NCBI GenBank assembly: GCA_023411575.1
Contig: JAEYOP010000030.1
Location: 124,001-188,000, forward strand
Length of the DNA: 64,000 nt
DNA from: Bacillota bacterium
GTDB lineage: Bacteria; Bacillota; Clostridia; Acetivibrionales; DTU013
Direction: 5' to 3'
Under the pieces are notes generated by a model. The model did not search any database and was not told where the DNA came from. It worked only from the letters and a program-made list of their open reading frames with translations. Of this stretch, positions 25,803-34,097 are shown in pieces. The position numbers and the translations under genes were made by a program. Position 1 is the first letter of the stretch. Every line of letters begins with the position of its first letter.

Positions 25803-26872
25803 TTCTTAAATCCTCCGTTTTTCTCGATTTGCTTGCTCCACATGGCAATTGACTTATTTCGGGCTCTCTTGCCGATAAGGTAACCAGCTTTATCCTCTAC
25901 AAACCTGTTCTCGTGTTTCTGGGCGAGATAACGCTCCCACCGTTCGCGTGGCAATGAACCATCGGCAAGCGCGGCAAGAACGGCACAGCCCGGTTCGGTT
26001 TTATGGCGGCAGTCGTTAAAACGGCACTGCGTAAATAATTCCTCTACGTCTGAGAATCCCGCACGGATTCCCTCGTCTGCGTCGAACAGACCAAGTTCCC
26101 GCATACCCGGCGTATCAATGACCATAGCGCCGGAGGGAAGCATAAAAAGCTGGCGGTGAGTGGTTGTATGGCGGCCCCGGCTGTCGTCCTCACGGATTGC
26201 TTTTACAGCCATTACCTCTTGTTCCATTAACGCGTTGAGCAAGGATGATTTGCCCACGCCGGACATGCCGAGGAATACGACGGTTTTGCCGGGCTGCAAG
26301 TATTCCTTCAACGCTTCCAGACCCAAACCCGCGTATGCGGAGACTGCGTGTACCGGAACATCGGGCGCGGTTTGACTGACCTGGGCTAAAGGCACCGAAA
26401 CATCTTCGGCCAGGTCTGCTTTTGTTAAGATCACAACAGGCTGTCCGCCGCTCTGCCGCGCTTGCGTCAGGTAACGAAAGATACGGCTGACCTTGAAATC
26501 CCAATTTAGGGAGGACAGTATAAAAACATAATCAAAGTTTGCTGCGACAACTTGTTCCAGAATGGTTTTGACATATCCTTCCGCATGACCTGAAAAGTCC
26601 GCGCGGGAAAACTTTGAACGCCGGGGCAGCAGTCTGACGATGCGTGAAGCGCCGCTTTCGTTGTATTGCAGCAGCACAAAGTCACCAACACACGGGAAGT
26701 CTTCCCGTGCTTCCGCACCGTGATAGAACGCACCTTTTAACACAGCCGTTACCTCGCCGCGATCGGTGATCACCGTAAATTGTTCCCGCCGAAGCTCCGT
26801 AACTCTACCGGGCAATAAGCCGTCTGGAGGTGCTTCGGTTTCTTTATAGCCATATTGTTTCAAATCAATCAT
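25799..26872 (-). CDS. rsgA: Ribosome small subunit-dependent GTPase RsgA
   Basis: 357-residue circularly permuted GTPase that checks late 30S subunit maturation. In order: an OB fold (about 20-100), G4 motif LTKAD, G1 motif GMSGVGKSSLLN, G3 motif DTPGMRELG, and a zinc knuckle (CRFNDCRH, then PGC) with a helical tail. The long N-terminus and the Lys-rich C-terminus resemble the second RsgA paralogue found in many Firmicutes. It is not beside the usual prkC/rpe genes; instead it heads an operon with an APH-fold kinase, overlapping it by 4 bp. Start ATG follows a weak site (AGGAG 15 nt upstream). Confidence 0.93.
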   Translation of the reverse strand: MIDLKQYGYKETEAPPDGLLPGRVTELRREQFTVITDRGEVTAVLKGAFYHGAEAREDFPCVGDFVLLQYNESGASRIVRLLPRRSKFSRADFSGHAEGYVKTILEQVVAANFDYVFILSSLNWDFKVSRIFRYLTQARQSGGQPVVILTKADLAEDVSVPLAQVSQTAPDVPVHAVSAYAGLGLEALKEYLQPGKTVVFLGMSGVGKSSLLNALMEQEVMAVKAIREDDSRGRHTTTHRQLFMLPSGAMVIDTPGMRELGLFDADEGIRAGFSDVEELFTQCRFNDCRHKTEPGCAVLAALADGSLPRERWERYLAQKHENRFVEDKAGYLIGKRARNKSIAMWSKQIEKNGGFKK

Positions 26873-26990
26873 TGTTCTTTATTTGCTCCTAAATGCAGGT
26901 TGTCTTGTTTTAAGCCGAAATCACCATACACACCGCCATTAAGCATAACTCCTTCCGGAACGGGAATTTTCCTGATACCGGATTGATTGC

Positions 26991-27019
26991 AGTATAGTCT
27001 ACGGAGCTTTGAGGGTCAA
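26991..27019 (-). promoter_or_regulatory. Promoter of the rsgA operon
   Basis: On the minus strand, TTGACC (27019-27014), a 17-bp spacer and TATACT (26996-26991), giving a leader of about 115 nt before rsgA. Confidence 0.75.
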
Positions 27020-27124
27020 TGTAATAAACAATTATAGCTGTAAAGTCGGTGCGTAATCGTTCTGCCAATTCTCCAAAGGGAATAGGACATCCTTAAAAAA
27101 CATACGTTTATTAGGGGGCCTTTT

Positions 27125-27652
27125 ATGGTAGTATTCATTCTGCGGAAAAATCATTTCAGAGCGATGGGTGCTTTGCTTTTAATCCTGTTGAGCGGATTGA
27201 TCTCCATCCATCTTTTTGCCCGGAGTCCGCTGCAAAATGCGGCCGCATGCGAAGCCGGAAGTCCGGTAGGCCTTCAGGCGGAGATCTTCGATATCGTACA
27301 GGGCAAGGTGGTCAAAACGGTGCCGTTGAATAAAACGATCCTGTCGGAGGCCCGAAAATGCCTGCAGGGAATCGATGGCGTCTATACAAAGGTAAACGCC
27401 TTTCCCGACAAGGGGTATATCATAAAAATCCCTTTCGAAAGCGACACCGTAATTAAAAATCCGATCCTGAGCAAGAGCGGCCTTGCTTCCATCGACAAGG
27501 TGTTTATTTTGCTGCCGGAACAGGGCGCCCCGTATCTGCTGATTCTGGACGGGCAAGAGAGGCCTTTCTTTTTCGTGTTCAGCCATCCGGTAAAAAAACT
27601 GGTAAACAGCCTGGGCCTTGAAATGGAGCAGGTTCCACAGCCTGACCGATGA
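27125..27652 (+). CDS. Membrane-anchored protein, unknown function
   Basis: 175 residues with a basic N-terminus and one hydrophobic segment (about 12-32, signal anchor or signal peptide), then a soluble domain of roughly 140 residues outside the cell with mixed alpha/beta character. I recognise no motif; the two Cys residues at about 42 and 79 could form a disulphide. ATG follows TAGGGGG. It is followed by pcrA but with a separate promoter, so the two are probably not an operon. Confidence 0.7.
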   Translation: MVVFILRKNHFRAMGALLLILLSGLISIHLFARSPLQNAAACEAGSPVGLQAEIFDIVQGKVVKTVPLNKTILSEARKCLQGIDGVYTKVNAFPDKGYIIKIPFESDTVIKNPILSKSGLASIDKVFILLPEQGAPYLLILDGQERPFFFVFSHPVKKLVNSLGLEMEQVPQPDR

Positions 27653-27749
27653 ATCAGTCCTTCGTAAAGCACCACCCTCCCACAAATAAAGCCCTCACAA
27701 AATAATAGAACTTTTCCGAAAGTATGTTCTACTTCCTGCGGCAATATGG

Positions 27750-27755
27750 TATACT
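27750..27755 (+). promoter_or_regulatory. Extended -10 box before pcrA
   Basis: TGG-TATACT, an extended -10 element about 60 bp before the pcrA start; the -35 region (TTCTAC at 27727-27732, 17-bp spacer) is weak. Confidence 0.5.
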
Positions 27756-27817
27756 GGTTGCTGAACATAAAACAGTTTACCAATTACCTTTATATTACAT
27801 ATGCGGGAGTACAGCAA

Positions 27818-30800
27818 ATGCTTACGGATAAAGACAAGCGGGAATTTCTTGAATTGCGGAAAAAGATACTGGAGAACCAAATCGGCAGACTGAACGGTCC
27901 GCAAAAGCAGGCTGTGTTTCATATAAACGGCCCTCTGCTGGTACTGGCGGGAGCGGGCTCCGGCAAGACGTCCGTTCTGGTAAACCGGATCGCCTATATG
28001 ATCCGGTTCGGCAACGCCTATCACAGCGGCAGCGTACCGGAGGGCCTTACGCCGGAAGCTCTGCAGGCGATGAGGGAGCTGGCGGGCGGCTCGGGAAAAT
28101 CCGGCGGGACGGAGGCGCTGCCGGAAAATATCCGGGAGTTGATCCGGGAGCATCCGGTACACCCGGCCTCCATCCTGGCAATTACCTTCACCAACAAGGC
28201 CGCGCGGGAAATGAAGCAAAGGCTGGAGGGCATTGTGGGGGAAAGCGTCAACGATATGTGGGTCAGTACTTTCCATGCCGCCTGCGTGAGGATTCTGCGG
28301 CGCGATATCGAAAAGCTGGGCTATAGCAGGAGCTTCGTCATATTTGACAGTTCCGATCAGCAAACGCTGGTCAAGGACTGCCTGAAGGAATTGAACCTCA
28401 ACGAAAAGAACTTTCCGGTCCGGGAGGTGCTCTCCAAGATCGGACAAGCCAAGGATGAACTTATCGAGCCGGAGGTCTACGCCAGGATGAACGGCGCGGA
28501 TTTCAGGCTGGGCAAAATAGCCCGGGTCTACGAGCTCTATCAGAAAAAGCTGAAAAGCAACAATGCATTGGACTTTGACGACATCATCCTGATGACGATC
28601 CGGCTATTTGTGGACAACCCTCCGGTGCTGGACTATTACCAGAGAAAATTCAAATACGTCCTGGTAGACGAATATCAGGATACGAATACGGCTCAGTATA
28701 CACTAATAAGCTTGCTGGCGAAGCATTACAGGAATCTGTGCGTCGTGGGCGATGACGACCAGTGCTTGACGGAAGATTCGCTTGTTCATACGCCATCTGG
28801 ATTGAAGCCTGTAAACAAGCTTAAAACAGGGGATAAAGTCAGTTGCGCGGCAGGCCGTGGCGAGCCGATTACCGGAACTGTTGACAGGGTAACCAGTAAA
28901 GAGTATAAAGGGATCGTAGTGAAAATAACCACAAAAACCGGCAAAGTTTTAAGAGGCACGCCCAACCATATCGGGTTTTCAAAAGTGAATGCGCAGCAAG
29001 GTACATATTATGTATACTTGATGTATAAAAAGGGGTACGGCTATCGTATTGGTCAGACACAGGGAGTTCGGAGCAGAAACGGAGAGATTGTTAACGGATT
29101 GTTTGTCAGGCTGAACCAGGAACACGGCGATAAAATGTGGATTTTACATGTAACCGTCAGCAAAGAAAAGGCGGCATATTATGAGCAGTTGTTTGCTTTT
29201 AAATATGGCATACCGACTACTGTATTCAATAGCAGCGGCAGAAGCATAACGTTGTCGCAACAATCGATTAATGCAATATTTGCTCAAATAGATACAAGCT
29301 CTGCAGCTGAAATATTACTAAACGATCTTTACATGTTTCCCGAGTATCCGCATCATATCTGCAATGCGGTAATCCGTGGACAAACAATAAGACAGATCAT
29401 AAATGTTACAGCGTTCGGCGGGAAAAAGACCGGAATAGAATCAGGCTGGTACAGTCACAGAATATGCCTGAATACATCAGGCGCGGAATTGAAATTGAAG
29501 GCGGATGCTGCTTCCTTGTCAACAAGGAATGGCAACAGGAATACCTGGAGAGTTGAGACGGAAAGGACCGAATATGATGAGGCGGATCAGTTTGCCAATA
29601 AGATATCCCAGTTGGACGAGAATCTGGAAATAGTAAAAAAGGCTCGCCTTACTGAGGATGCAAGTTTTTCTTACATGCCGCTTTCACACATGAAGCCTTC
29701 GATGAGCGTAGCGATATCGGAGAATGGCAAAGTAGTTGAAGATATTATCGAAACAGTTGAATTTGAAGAGTATGAAGGCAAGGTGTATGACATATCCGTA
29801 CCTCATATGCGGCAGTTTATTGCTAATGGGATCGTTGTTCACAATTCGATTTATGGATGGAGAGGGGCTAATATCCGGAACATCCTGGATTTTGAAAAAG
29901 AATTCAAGGATAGCACAGTGGTCAAACTGGAGCAGAATTACCGCTCCACAAAGACCATCCTGAACGCGGCAAACCATGTCATAAAGCACAATTTCGGAAG
30001 GAAGAGCAAGAGCCTCTGGACGGAAAACGCGGAGGGAGAGGGGATTCAGCTGTATGAAGCCGGAAATGAGCAGGAGGAGGCCGCCTTCATCACCGGCGAA
30101 ATCCAGCGGCAGATCCGGTTCGAAGGCAGAAGCAACAAGGATTTTGCGGTCCTGTACCGGATCAACGCCCAGTCGCGCGTGCTGGAGGATGCGCTGATGA
30201 AAGCCGGTATTCCGTACCGCATATTCGGCGGACTGCGGTTCTATGACCGGAAGGAAATCAAGGATATCATCGCCTATCTCAGGCTGATCCAGAACCCTTC
30301 CGACGATTACGCCCTGAAAAGGATTGTCAATGTGCCCAAAAGAGGCATAGGCGATACAACTGTGGAAACAGCAGGGAACATTGCGTTGAAGCGGGGCTGC
30401 AGCATTTTTGCCATCCTTTCTTCCGCCGACGAGGTGCCCGAGCTTCAGAGGTCGGCTTCCAAGCTGCTGGGTTTTGTATCGATGATCAATAACTTCCGGG
30501 CCATGACGGAATTCATAAGCGTTTCCGACCTGATCCAGGAAGTGATAAGCAAGTCGGGCATCCTCCCCGAGCTTGAGGCGGAGGACACGATTGAAGCACA
30601 GACCCGGATTGAAAATATCAAGGAATTGGTCTCCGGTGTCCTGGAATTTGAAGCCTCCAATGAGGAGAAGACCCTGGAGGCTTATCTGGCCAACGTTTCT
30701 CTCGTATCCGACATCGACAGCATGGAAGGAGAGCAGGACCACGTTGTGCTCATGACGCTCCACAGCGCAAAGGGCCTTGAATTTCCCGTGGTATTCATAC

Positions 30801-31624
30801 CGGGCTTCGAAGAAGGCATATTCCCGGGGCTGCGGTCCCTGGAAAGCGACGACGAGCTGGAAGAGGAACGAAGGCTTTGCTATGTGGGAATCACACGTGC
30901 GAAAGAGAGACTTCATCTTACAAATACCTACAGCAGGACCCTTTTCGGAAAGACAAACTACAACGGCTGCTCGCGCTTTATGAAGGAAATTCCGCAGGAA
31001 CTGCTTGTGATCAGGGGAAGGCGGGAAAAAGCGGCGGATTCCTTCCTGAGCTGGCAGAACAGGACCGGAGCGGGAATCAACGGCGGATTCGGGGACGGCC
31101 AAACGGGTCTTGCCACGGGGAAAGGCTTCGGAACGGGATCCGGGGCAGGTTTTGGGGCGGGAGCAGGAGCTGGCTTCGGAACAGGCTTCGGCGGGAACAG
31201 AGGGACGGCGGGTGCCGCCGGCCCAGGTTCAGGCACAGCGGGTACGGCAGGCGCGGCGGGTACGGGCAAAGGAACATGGGGCTCCGATGCATTCGGCAAA
31301 GCGTTTGGTTCGACCGGAAGCTACGGTGCTAATTCTCCCGGGACCGGTTCCGGCGCAAAAACGTTCGGCGCGGCAGGCTACGGCCCGGCCTCTTCCGGCC
31401 TCAACCCGACAGCTGTCTCAGGCGCCGGCGGCAATGCGGGCTCTGCGCCCGCAACTCCCGGCTCGGAATTCAAAGCGGGAGATAACGTCGTGCATAAAAA
31501 ATTCGGAGTGGGGAAAATCACTTCCGTTACACTGGACAAAGAAGACTATGTACTCGAAATACAATTCCGGAATGCAGGCATGAAGCGTCTTGTAGCTGCA
31601 TTTGCAAATCTCGTCAAGCTCTAG
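27818..31624 (+). CDS. pcrA: PcrA/UvrD superfamily 1 DNA helicase interrupted by an intein
   Basis: 1268 codons, of which 361 are an in-frame intein; the spliced helicase would be 907 residues. ATP-driven 3'-5' helicase of nucleotide-excision repair and replication-conflict resolution. Walker A GAGSGKTS has Lys50; the DEYQDTN motif II and VVGDDDQ / SIYGWRGA motif III flank the intein; VVKLEQNYRST, VVLMTLHSAKGLEF and YVGITRAKERL are later motifs. Unusual are an insertion of some 45 residues after motif I (FGNAYHSGSVPEG onward) and a Gly/Ala-rich linker of about 130 residues (about 1084-1217) before the C-terminal Tudor-like RNA-polymerase-binding domain (KAGDNVVHKKFGVGKI). ATG at 27818 follows GGGAG. 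Confidence 0.95.
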   Translation: MLTDKDKREFLELRKKILENQIGRLNGPQKQAVFHINGPLLVLAGAGSGKTSVLVNRIAYMIRFGNAYHSGSVPEGLTPEALQAMRELAGGSGKSGGTEALPENIRELIREHPVHPASILAITFTNKAAREMKQRLEGIVGESVNDMWVSTFHAACVRILRRDIEKLGYSRSFVIFDSSDQQTLVKDCLKELNLNEKNFPVREVLSKIGQAKDELIEPEVYARMNGADFRLGKIARVYELYQKKLKSNNALDFDDIILMTIRLFVDNPPVLDYYQRKFKYVLVDEYQDTNTAQYTLISLLAKHYRNLCVVGDDDQCLTEDSLVHTPSGLKPVNKLKTGDKVSCAAGRGEPITGTVDRVTSKEYKGIVVKITTKTGKVLRGTPNHIGFSKVNAQQGTYYVYLMYKKGYGYRIGQTQGVRSRNGEIVNGLFVRLNQEHGDKMWILHVTVSKEKAAYYEQLFAFKYGIPTTVFNSSGRSITLSQQSINAIFAQIDTSSAAEILLNDLYMFPEYPHHICNAVIRGQTIRQIINVTAFGGKKTGIESGWYSHRICLNTSGAELKLKADAASLSTRNGNRNTWRVETERTEYDEADQFANKISQLDENLEIVKKARLTEDASFSYMPLSHMKPSMSVAISENGKVVEDIIETVEFEEYEGKVYDISVPHMRQFIANGIVVHNSIYGWRGANIRNILDFEKEFKDSTVVKLEQNYRSTKTILNAANHVIKHNFGRKSKSLWTENAEGEGIQLYEAGNEQEEAAFITGEIQRQIRFEGRSNKDFAVLYRINAQSRVLEDALMKAGIPYRIFGGLRFYDRKEIKDIIAYLRLIQNPSDDYALKRIVNVPKRGIGDTTVETAGNIALKRGCSIFAILSSADEVPELQRSASKLLGFVSMINNFRAMTEFISVSDLIQEVISKSGILPELEAEDTIEAQTRIENIKELVSGVLEFEASNEEKTLEAYLANVSLVSDIDSMEGEQDHVVLMTLHSAKGLEFPVVFIPGFEEGIFPGLRSLESDDELEEERRLCYVGITRAKERLHLTNTYSRTLFGKTNYNGCSRFMKEIPQELLVIRGRREKAADSFLSWQNRTGAGINGGFGDGQTGLATGKGFGTGSGAGFGAGAGAGFGTGFGGNRGTAGAAGPGSGTAGTAGAAGTGKGTWGSDAFGKAFGSTGSYGANSPGTGSGAKTFGAAGYGPASSGLNPTAVSGAGGNAGSAPATPGSEFKAGDNVVHKKFGVGKITSVTLDKEDYVLEIQFRNAGMKRLVAAFANLVKL
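28763..29845 (+). mobile_element. Intein in pcrA with a GIY-YIG-like endonuclease segment
   Basis: 361 codons inserted between DDDQ and SIYGWRG of helicase motif III. It starts with Cys1 (CLTEDSLVHTPSG, block A), has GTPNH in block B (Thr66, His69), and ends with YEGKVYDISVP (block F) and IANGIVVHN (block G, His-Asn), followed by Ser as the +1 extein residue, so all splicing residues are present. The middle has YYVYLMYK (82-89), YRIGQTQGVRS (94-104) and YYEQLFAFKYG (with Glu141), resembling the GIY, YIG, Arg and Glu elements of GIY-YIG homing nucleases rather than LAGLIDADG. The DNA is visibly more AT-rich than the flanking helicase sequence, as expected for a transferred element. Confidence 0.93.
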
Positions 31625-31673
31625 GCGTCAATGCATTTCCCGGAAGGACTGCGTTCGGACGAAACGGATCAAT

Positions 31674-31736
31674 AAACCGGTATATCCTGCGGATATTGTG
31701 CAAATAATGATATTGCCGCATATGCCGGTTTTTTTT
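31674..31736 (+). terminator. Rho-independent terminator after pcrA
   Basis: AAACCGG at 31674 pairs with CCGGTTT ending at 31731, with further pairing inside (TGCGG with CCGCA), followed by a run of T. Confidence 0.8.
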
Positions 31737-31821
31737 GCAGCCTTTCAAAGCGCAATCTTTCGAAGCGCAGATGGGAAATTCCGGGCGCCCGGCCCCGGTG
31801 GTTCGATACAGGAGGATGGAT

Positions 31822-32016
31822 ATGGACGGTTACGAGTATAATGAAGAAAACCTTTCAATGGTAGCAGGCAGTTGTAAATATCTCAGCTACAAACAACCCC
31901 GAAGGTCCCTGGATATTGGCTCGGGCGTTTCCTGCGCAGATTGCAAGAGCTGGACCGGCACCGGATGCAAAAGGCGTCAGTACGACAACATCGCCTCAGA
32001 GCTCCGGCTGGACTGA
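31822..32016 (+). CDS. Small Cys-containing protein, unknown function
   Basis: 64 residues with four cysteines (one near residue 19, then CADC and one in TGTGCKR), a pattern that could bind zinc or an iron-sulphur cluster. The ATG at 31822 is 6 nt from a perfect AGGAGG, which is the main support for it being real; the ATG at 31816 would overlap that site. It stands alone between the pcrA terminator and the minus-strand phosphatase gene. Function is unknown. Confidence 0.6.
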   Translation: MDGYEYNEENLSMVAGSCKYLSYKQPRRSLDIGSGVSCADCKSWTGTGCKRRQYDNIASELRLD

Positions 32017-32075
32017 ATCGCTCATAGCAGGATGCACTGTTGCAAATTGCAGCAGGCCGGGGATAAATTACTGCG

Positions 32076-32139
32076 GGACTACAACAGATCGAGCACGAAT
32101 TGCGGCGGATCGAATACGGACTACAGCAGATCGAGCACG
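32076..32139. repeat. 22-bp direct repeat, two copies 42 bp apart
   Basis: Copies at 32076-32097 and 32118-32139 differ at one base (ACAACAG versus ACAGCAG in their middle). The second spans the stop codon region of the HAD phosphatase gene, so the gene's 3' end has been partly duplicated outward. Only two copies exist, so it is not a CRISPR. Confidence 0.7.
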
Positions 32140-32771
32140 GTCAACGGCCTGGCGATTAAAATCCGGGCTCCGTTCTCAACCAGTTCCTCTGCCTTGCGGA
32201 AGCCCCAAAGAACCCCAACGGGATACATTCCGGCCGCTGTGGCCGTCTTCATGTCAACTCCGGTATCTCCGAGATACAGGCATTCTTCCGGTGTAACGCC
32301 CAGCATTCCGGCAATTTCCAGAGCGCCTGCGGGATCCGGTTTTTTCGGGACGCCCTGGCGTTCCCCGAATACGGGATTGAACGGCCAATCCGGCAAAAGC
32401 TTTTCCACCATCAGCCGGGAGAAATGATCGGCCTTGTTTGAAAGGACGGCCAGCTCCAATCCTTTCAAAACCAGCCCATCCAGCATTTCCGGGATTCCGC
32501 CGTAAGGCTTCGTTTTGCTGTTCCACCTGCGGGCATACTCTTCCTTCATTTCCGCAAGACCCGCCTCCACGCTTTCCTCAGTCCTTGCGCCTTCGGGGAA
32601 GGTTCTCCACACCAGGGTCCGCATGCCGTCCCCAACAAAGTATTTGTATTTTTCGACTTCATGGGCCGGATAATTATGTGCGGCCAACACGCGGTTCATG
32701 GAGTCGGCGAGGTCCTCAAGCGTATCGAGGAGGGTTCCGTCCAGATCAAATATTACGGCTTTCCATTTCAT
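32121..32771 (-). CDS. HAD-family phosphatase, phosphoglycolate-phosphatase-like
   Basis: 216 residues. Motif I is DLDGTLLDT (nucleophile Asp9), motif II is VLSNKAD, motif III is the Lys of KKPDP and motif IV is GDTGVDMKTA; the cap domain lies between about 18 and 90. Such proteins dephosphorylate phosphoglycolate or sugar phosphates in the cytoplasm. It starts within the stop codon region of the LacI gene (4-bp overlap, 32768-32771), so both form one operon, and beside a GH4/sugar-kinase operon a sugar-phosphate substrate is plausible. Confidence 0.9.
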   Translation of the reverse strand: MKWKAVIFDLDGTLLDTLEDLADSMNRVLAAHNYPAHEVEKYKYFVGDGMRTLVWRTFPEGARTEESVEAGLAEMKEEYARRWNSKTKPYGGIPEMLDGLVLKGLELAVLSNKADHFSRLMVEKLLPDWPFNPVFGERQGVPKKPDPAGALEIAGMLGVTPEECLYLGDTGVDMKTATAAGMYPVGVLWGFRKAEELVENGARILIARPLTVLDLL

Positions 32772-33799
32772 GGCGTCTCCTTTGCGGTCTGCTCCGTTGG
32801 TTTTGTGGTTCCTCGCTCGATAATAGCGGGTTTCAGGGTGACCTTCGTCAGTCTTTTGACTTTTCCCTCCATGATTTCCAGCAGGAGCTCTACGCCGGAT
32901 TCGGCCATTTTCTCCGCCGGCTGCCGCACCGTGCTGATGCCCGGGTGGAAAAGGGAAGTGAAAGGATGGTCGTCGTATCCGATGACGGCGAGACTGTCCG
33001 GTATGGATATGCCGAGCTCCCTTGCGGCGTCGATCACCCCGAAGGCCGCATTGTCGTCACAGGCAAAAACGGCGTCGGGCATGCAGCCCTGGGAGGCCCA
33101 TTCCTTTACTGCCCTGTAGCCGCTTTGGAAAGAAAAATCCCCTTTGAACAGATGCCGTTCATCCAATTTCAGCCTGCTGTCGTCAAGTGCTTTTCGGAAG
33201 CCTCTTAAACGTTCACGGCTGCTTTCATACGACTCAGGGCCGCTGATATGGGCGATTTTTCCGGCGCCGCCTCGGATCAGGCACATGGTTGCCTGGTATC
33301 CGCCGAAAAAGTTGTCCGCCGTGACGGAGGAGGCCTGGAGATTCCTCTGGTGCTGATCCAGCAATACAAACGGAATATTTCTTTTTTTCAGTTCCATCAT
33401 ATAGGAATTGTCGTTGACGGGCGACAGCATGAGGATGCCGTCCACCCGTCCTTCCCGGAGCATCCGGATGCAGCCGGACTCCAGCGAAAGGTCCGGTTGT
33501 CCCGAATCGGTGGCCAGGACAAGGAACAGGTTCCTTGCCGCAAGCTCTTTCTCTACGGACTGCAGGATCTGTGTCAGGAAGGCGTCGTCAAAGCTGGGCA
33601 TGACCAGGCCGACCATTCCCGACCGTCCCTTTGCCAGGGTCCGGGCGGCCGCATTCGGCTTGTAATCCAGTTCATCCATGGCAGACAGGACCTTCTCCCT
33701 GTTATAGCCTCTCACGCTTGGATGGTTGTTCAGCACCCTGGAGACCGTTACCACAGAAACGCCCGCTTTTTCCGCTATGTCATAAATGTTTACCGGCAT
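32768..33799 (-). CDS. LacI-family transcriptional regulator
   Basis: 343 residues with the helix-turn-helix (NIYDIAEKAGVSVVTVSRVLNNHPSV), the hinge (LDYKPNAAARTLAKGR) and a sugar-binding effector domain. The ATG at 33799 is 9 nt from GGGAGG; a TTG two codons earlier is too close. It is divergent from the GH4/kinase operon, and the palindrome ATATAAGCGCTTATAT lies between them, so it most likely represses both. The inducer should be a sugar or sugar phosphate from that pathway. The HAD phosphatase overlaps its end. Confidence 0.93.
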   Translation of the reverse strand: MPVNIYDIAEKAGVSVVTVSRVLNNHPSVRGYNREKVLSAMDELDYKPNAAARTLAKGRSGMVGLVMPSFDDAFLTQILQSVEKELAARNLFLVLATDSGQPDLSLESGCIRMLREGRVDGILMLSPVNDNSYMMELKKRNIPFVLLDQHQRNLQASSVTADNFFGGYQATMCLIRGGAGKIAHISGPESYESSRERLRGFRKALDDSRLKLDERHLFKGDFSFQSGYRAVKEWASQGCMPDAVFACDDNAAFGVIDAARELGISIPDSLAVIGYDDHPFTSLFHPGISTVRQPAEKMAESGVELLLEIMEGKVKRLTKVTLKPAIIERGTTKPTEQTAKETP

Positions 33800-33932
33800 T
33801 TGCAATATCCTCCCGCTACATTAGAATCCATTATAGCACTTTCCGGCTGTGAATTCACCGGTAAATTGGCCTCATATCCCGATGTGCAGGCACACCCCAT
33901 AGCCGGCGGCTGAAACTGATTATATCAAAAAT

Positions 33933-33948
33933 ATATAAGCGCTTATAT
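33933..33948. promoter_or_regulatory. LacI-type operator between the divergent sugar operons
   Basis: ATATAAGCGCTTATAT is a perfect 16-bp CG-centred palindrome. A second, partial copy (TTTAAGCGCTATAA) lies at 33991-34004, close to the GH4 promoter region. The AAGCGCTT core is common to LacI/CcpA-type operators. Confidence 0.65.
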
Positions 33949-34097
33949 TTAATGTTATAGAGTATACGCACAAAATATAATAATTAAAAGTTTAAGCGCT
34001 ATAATTGTTATCTTGATTTTCTTATGCTACTATGGATATAGGAACGAGGATACGATCCGGTCGCCGGATAGCATAATTTTAAAACCGGGAGGCTGCT

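Noticed and set aside
32076..32139. Direct repeat as a minimal CRISPR
   Set aside because: Only two copies, 20-bp spacing, one copy overlapping a gene end, and no cas genes.
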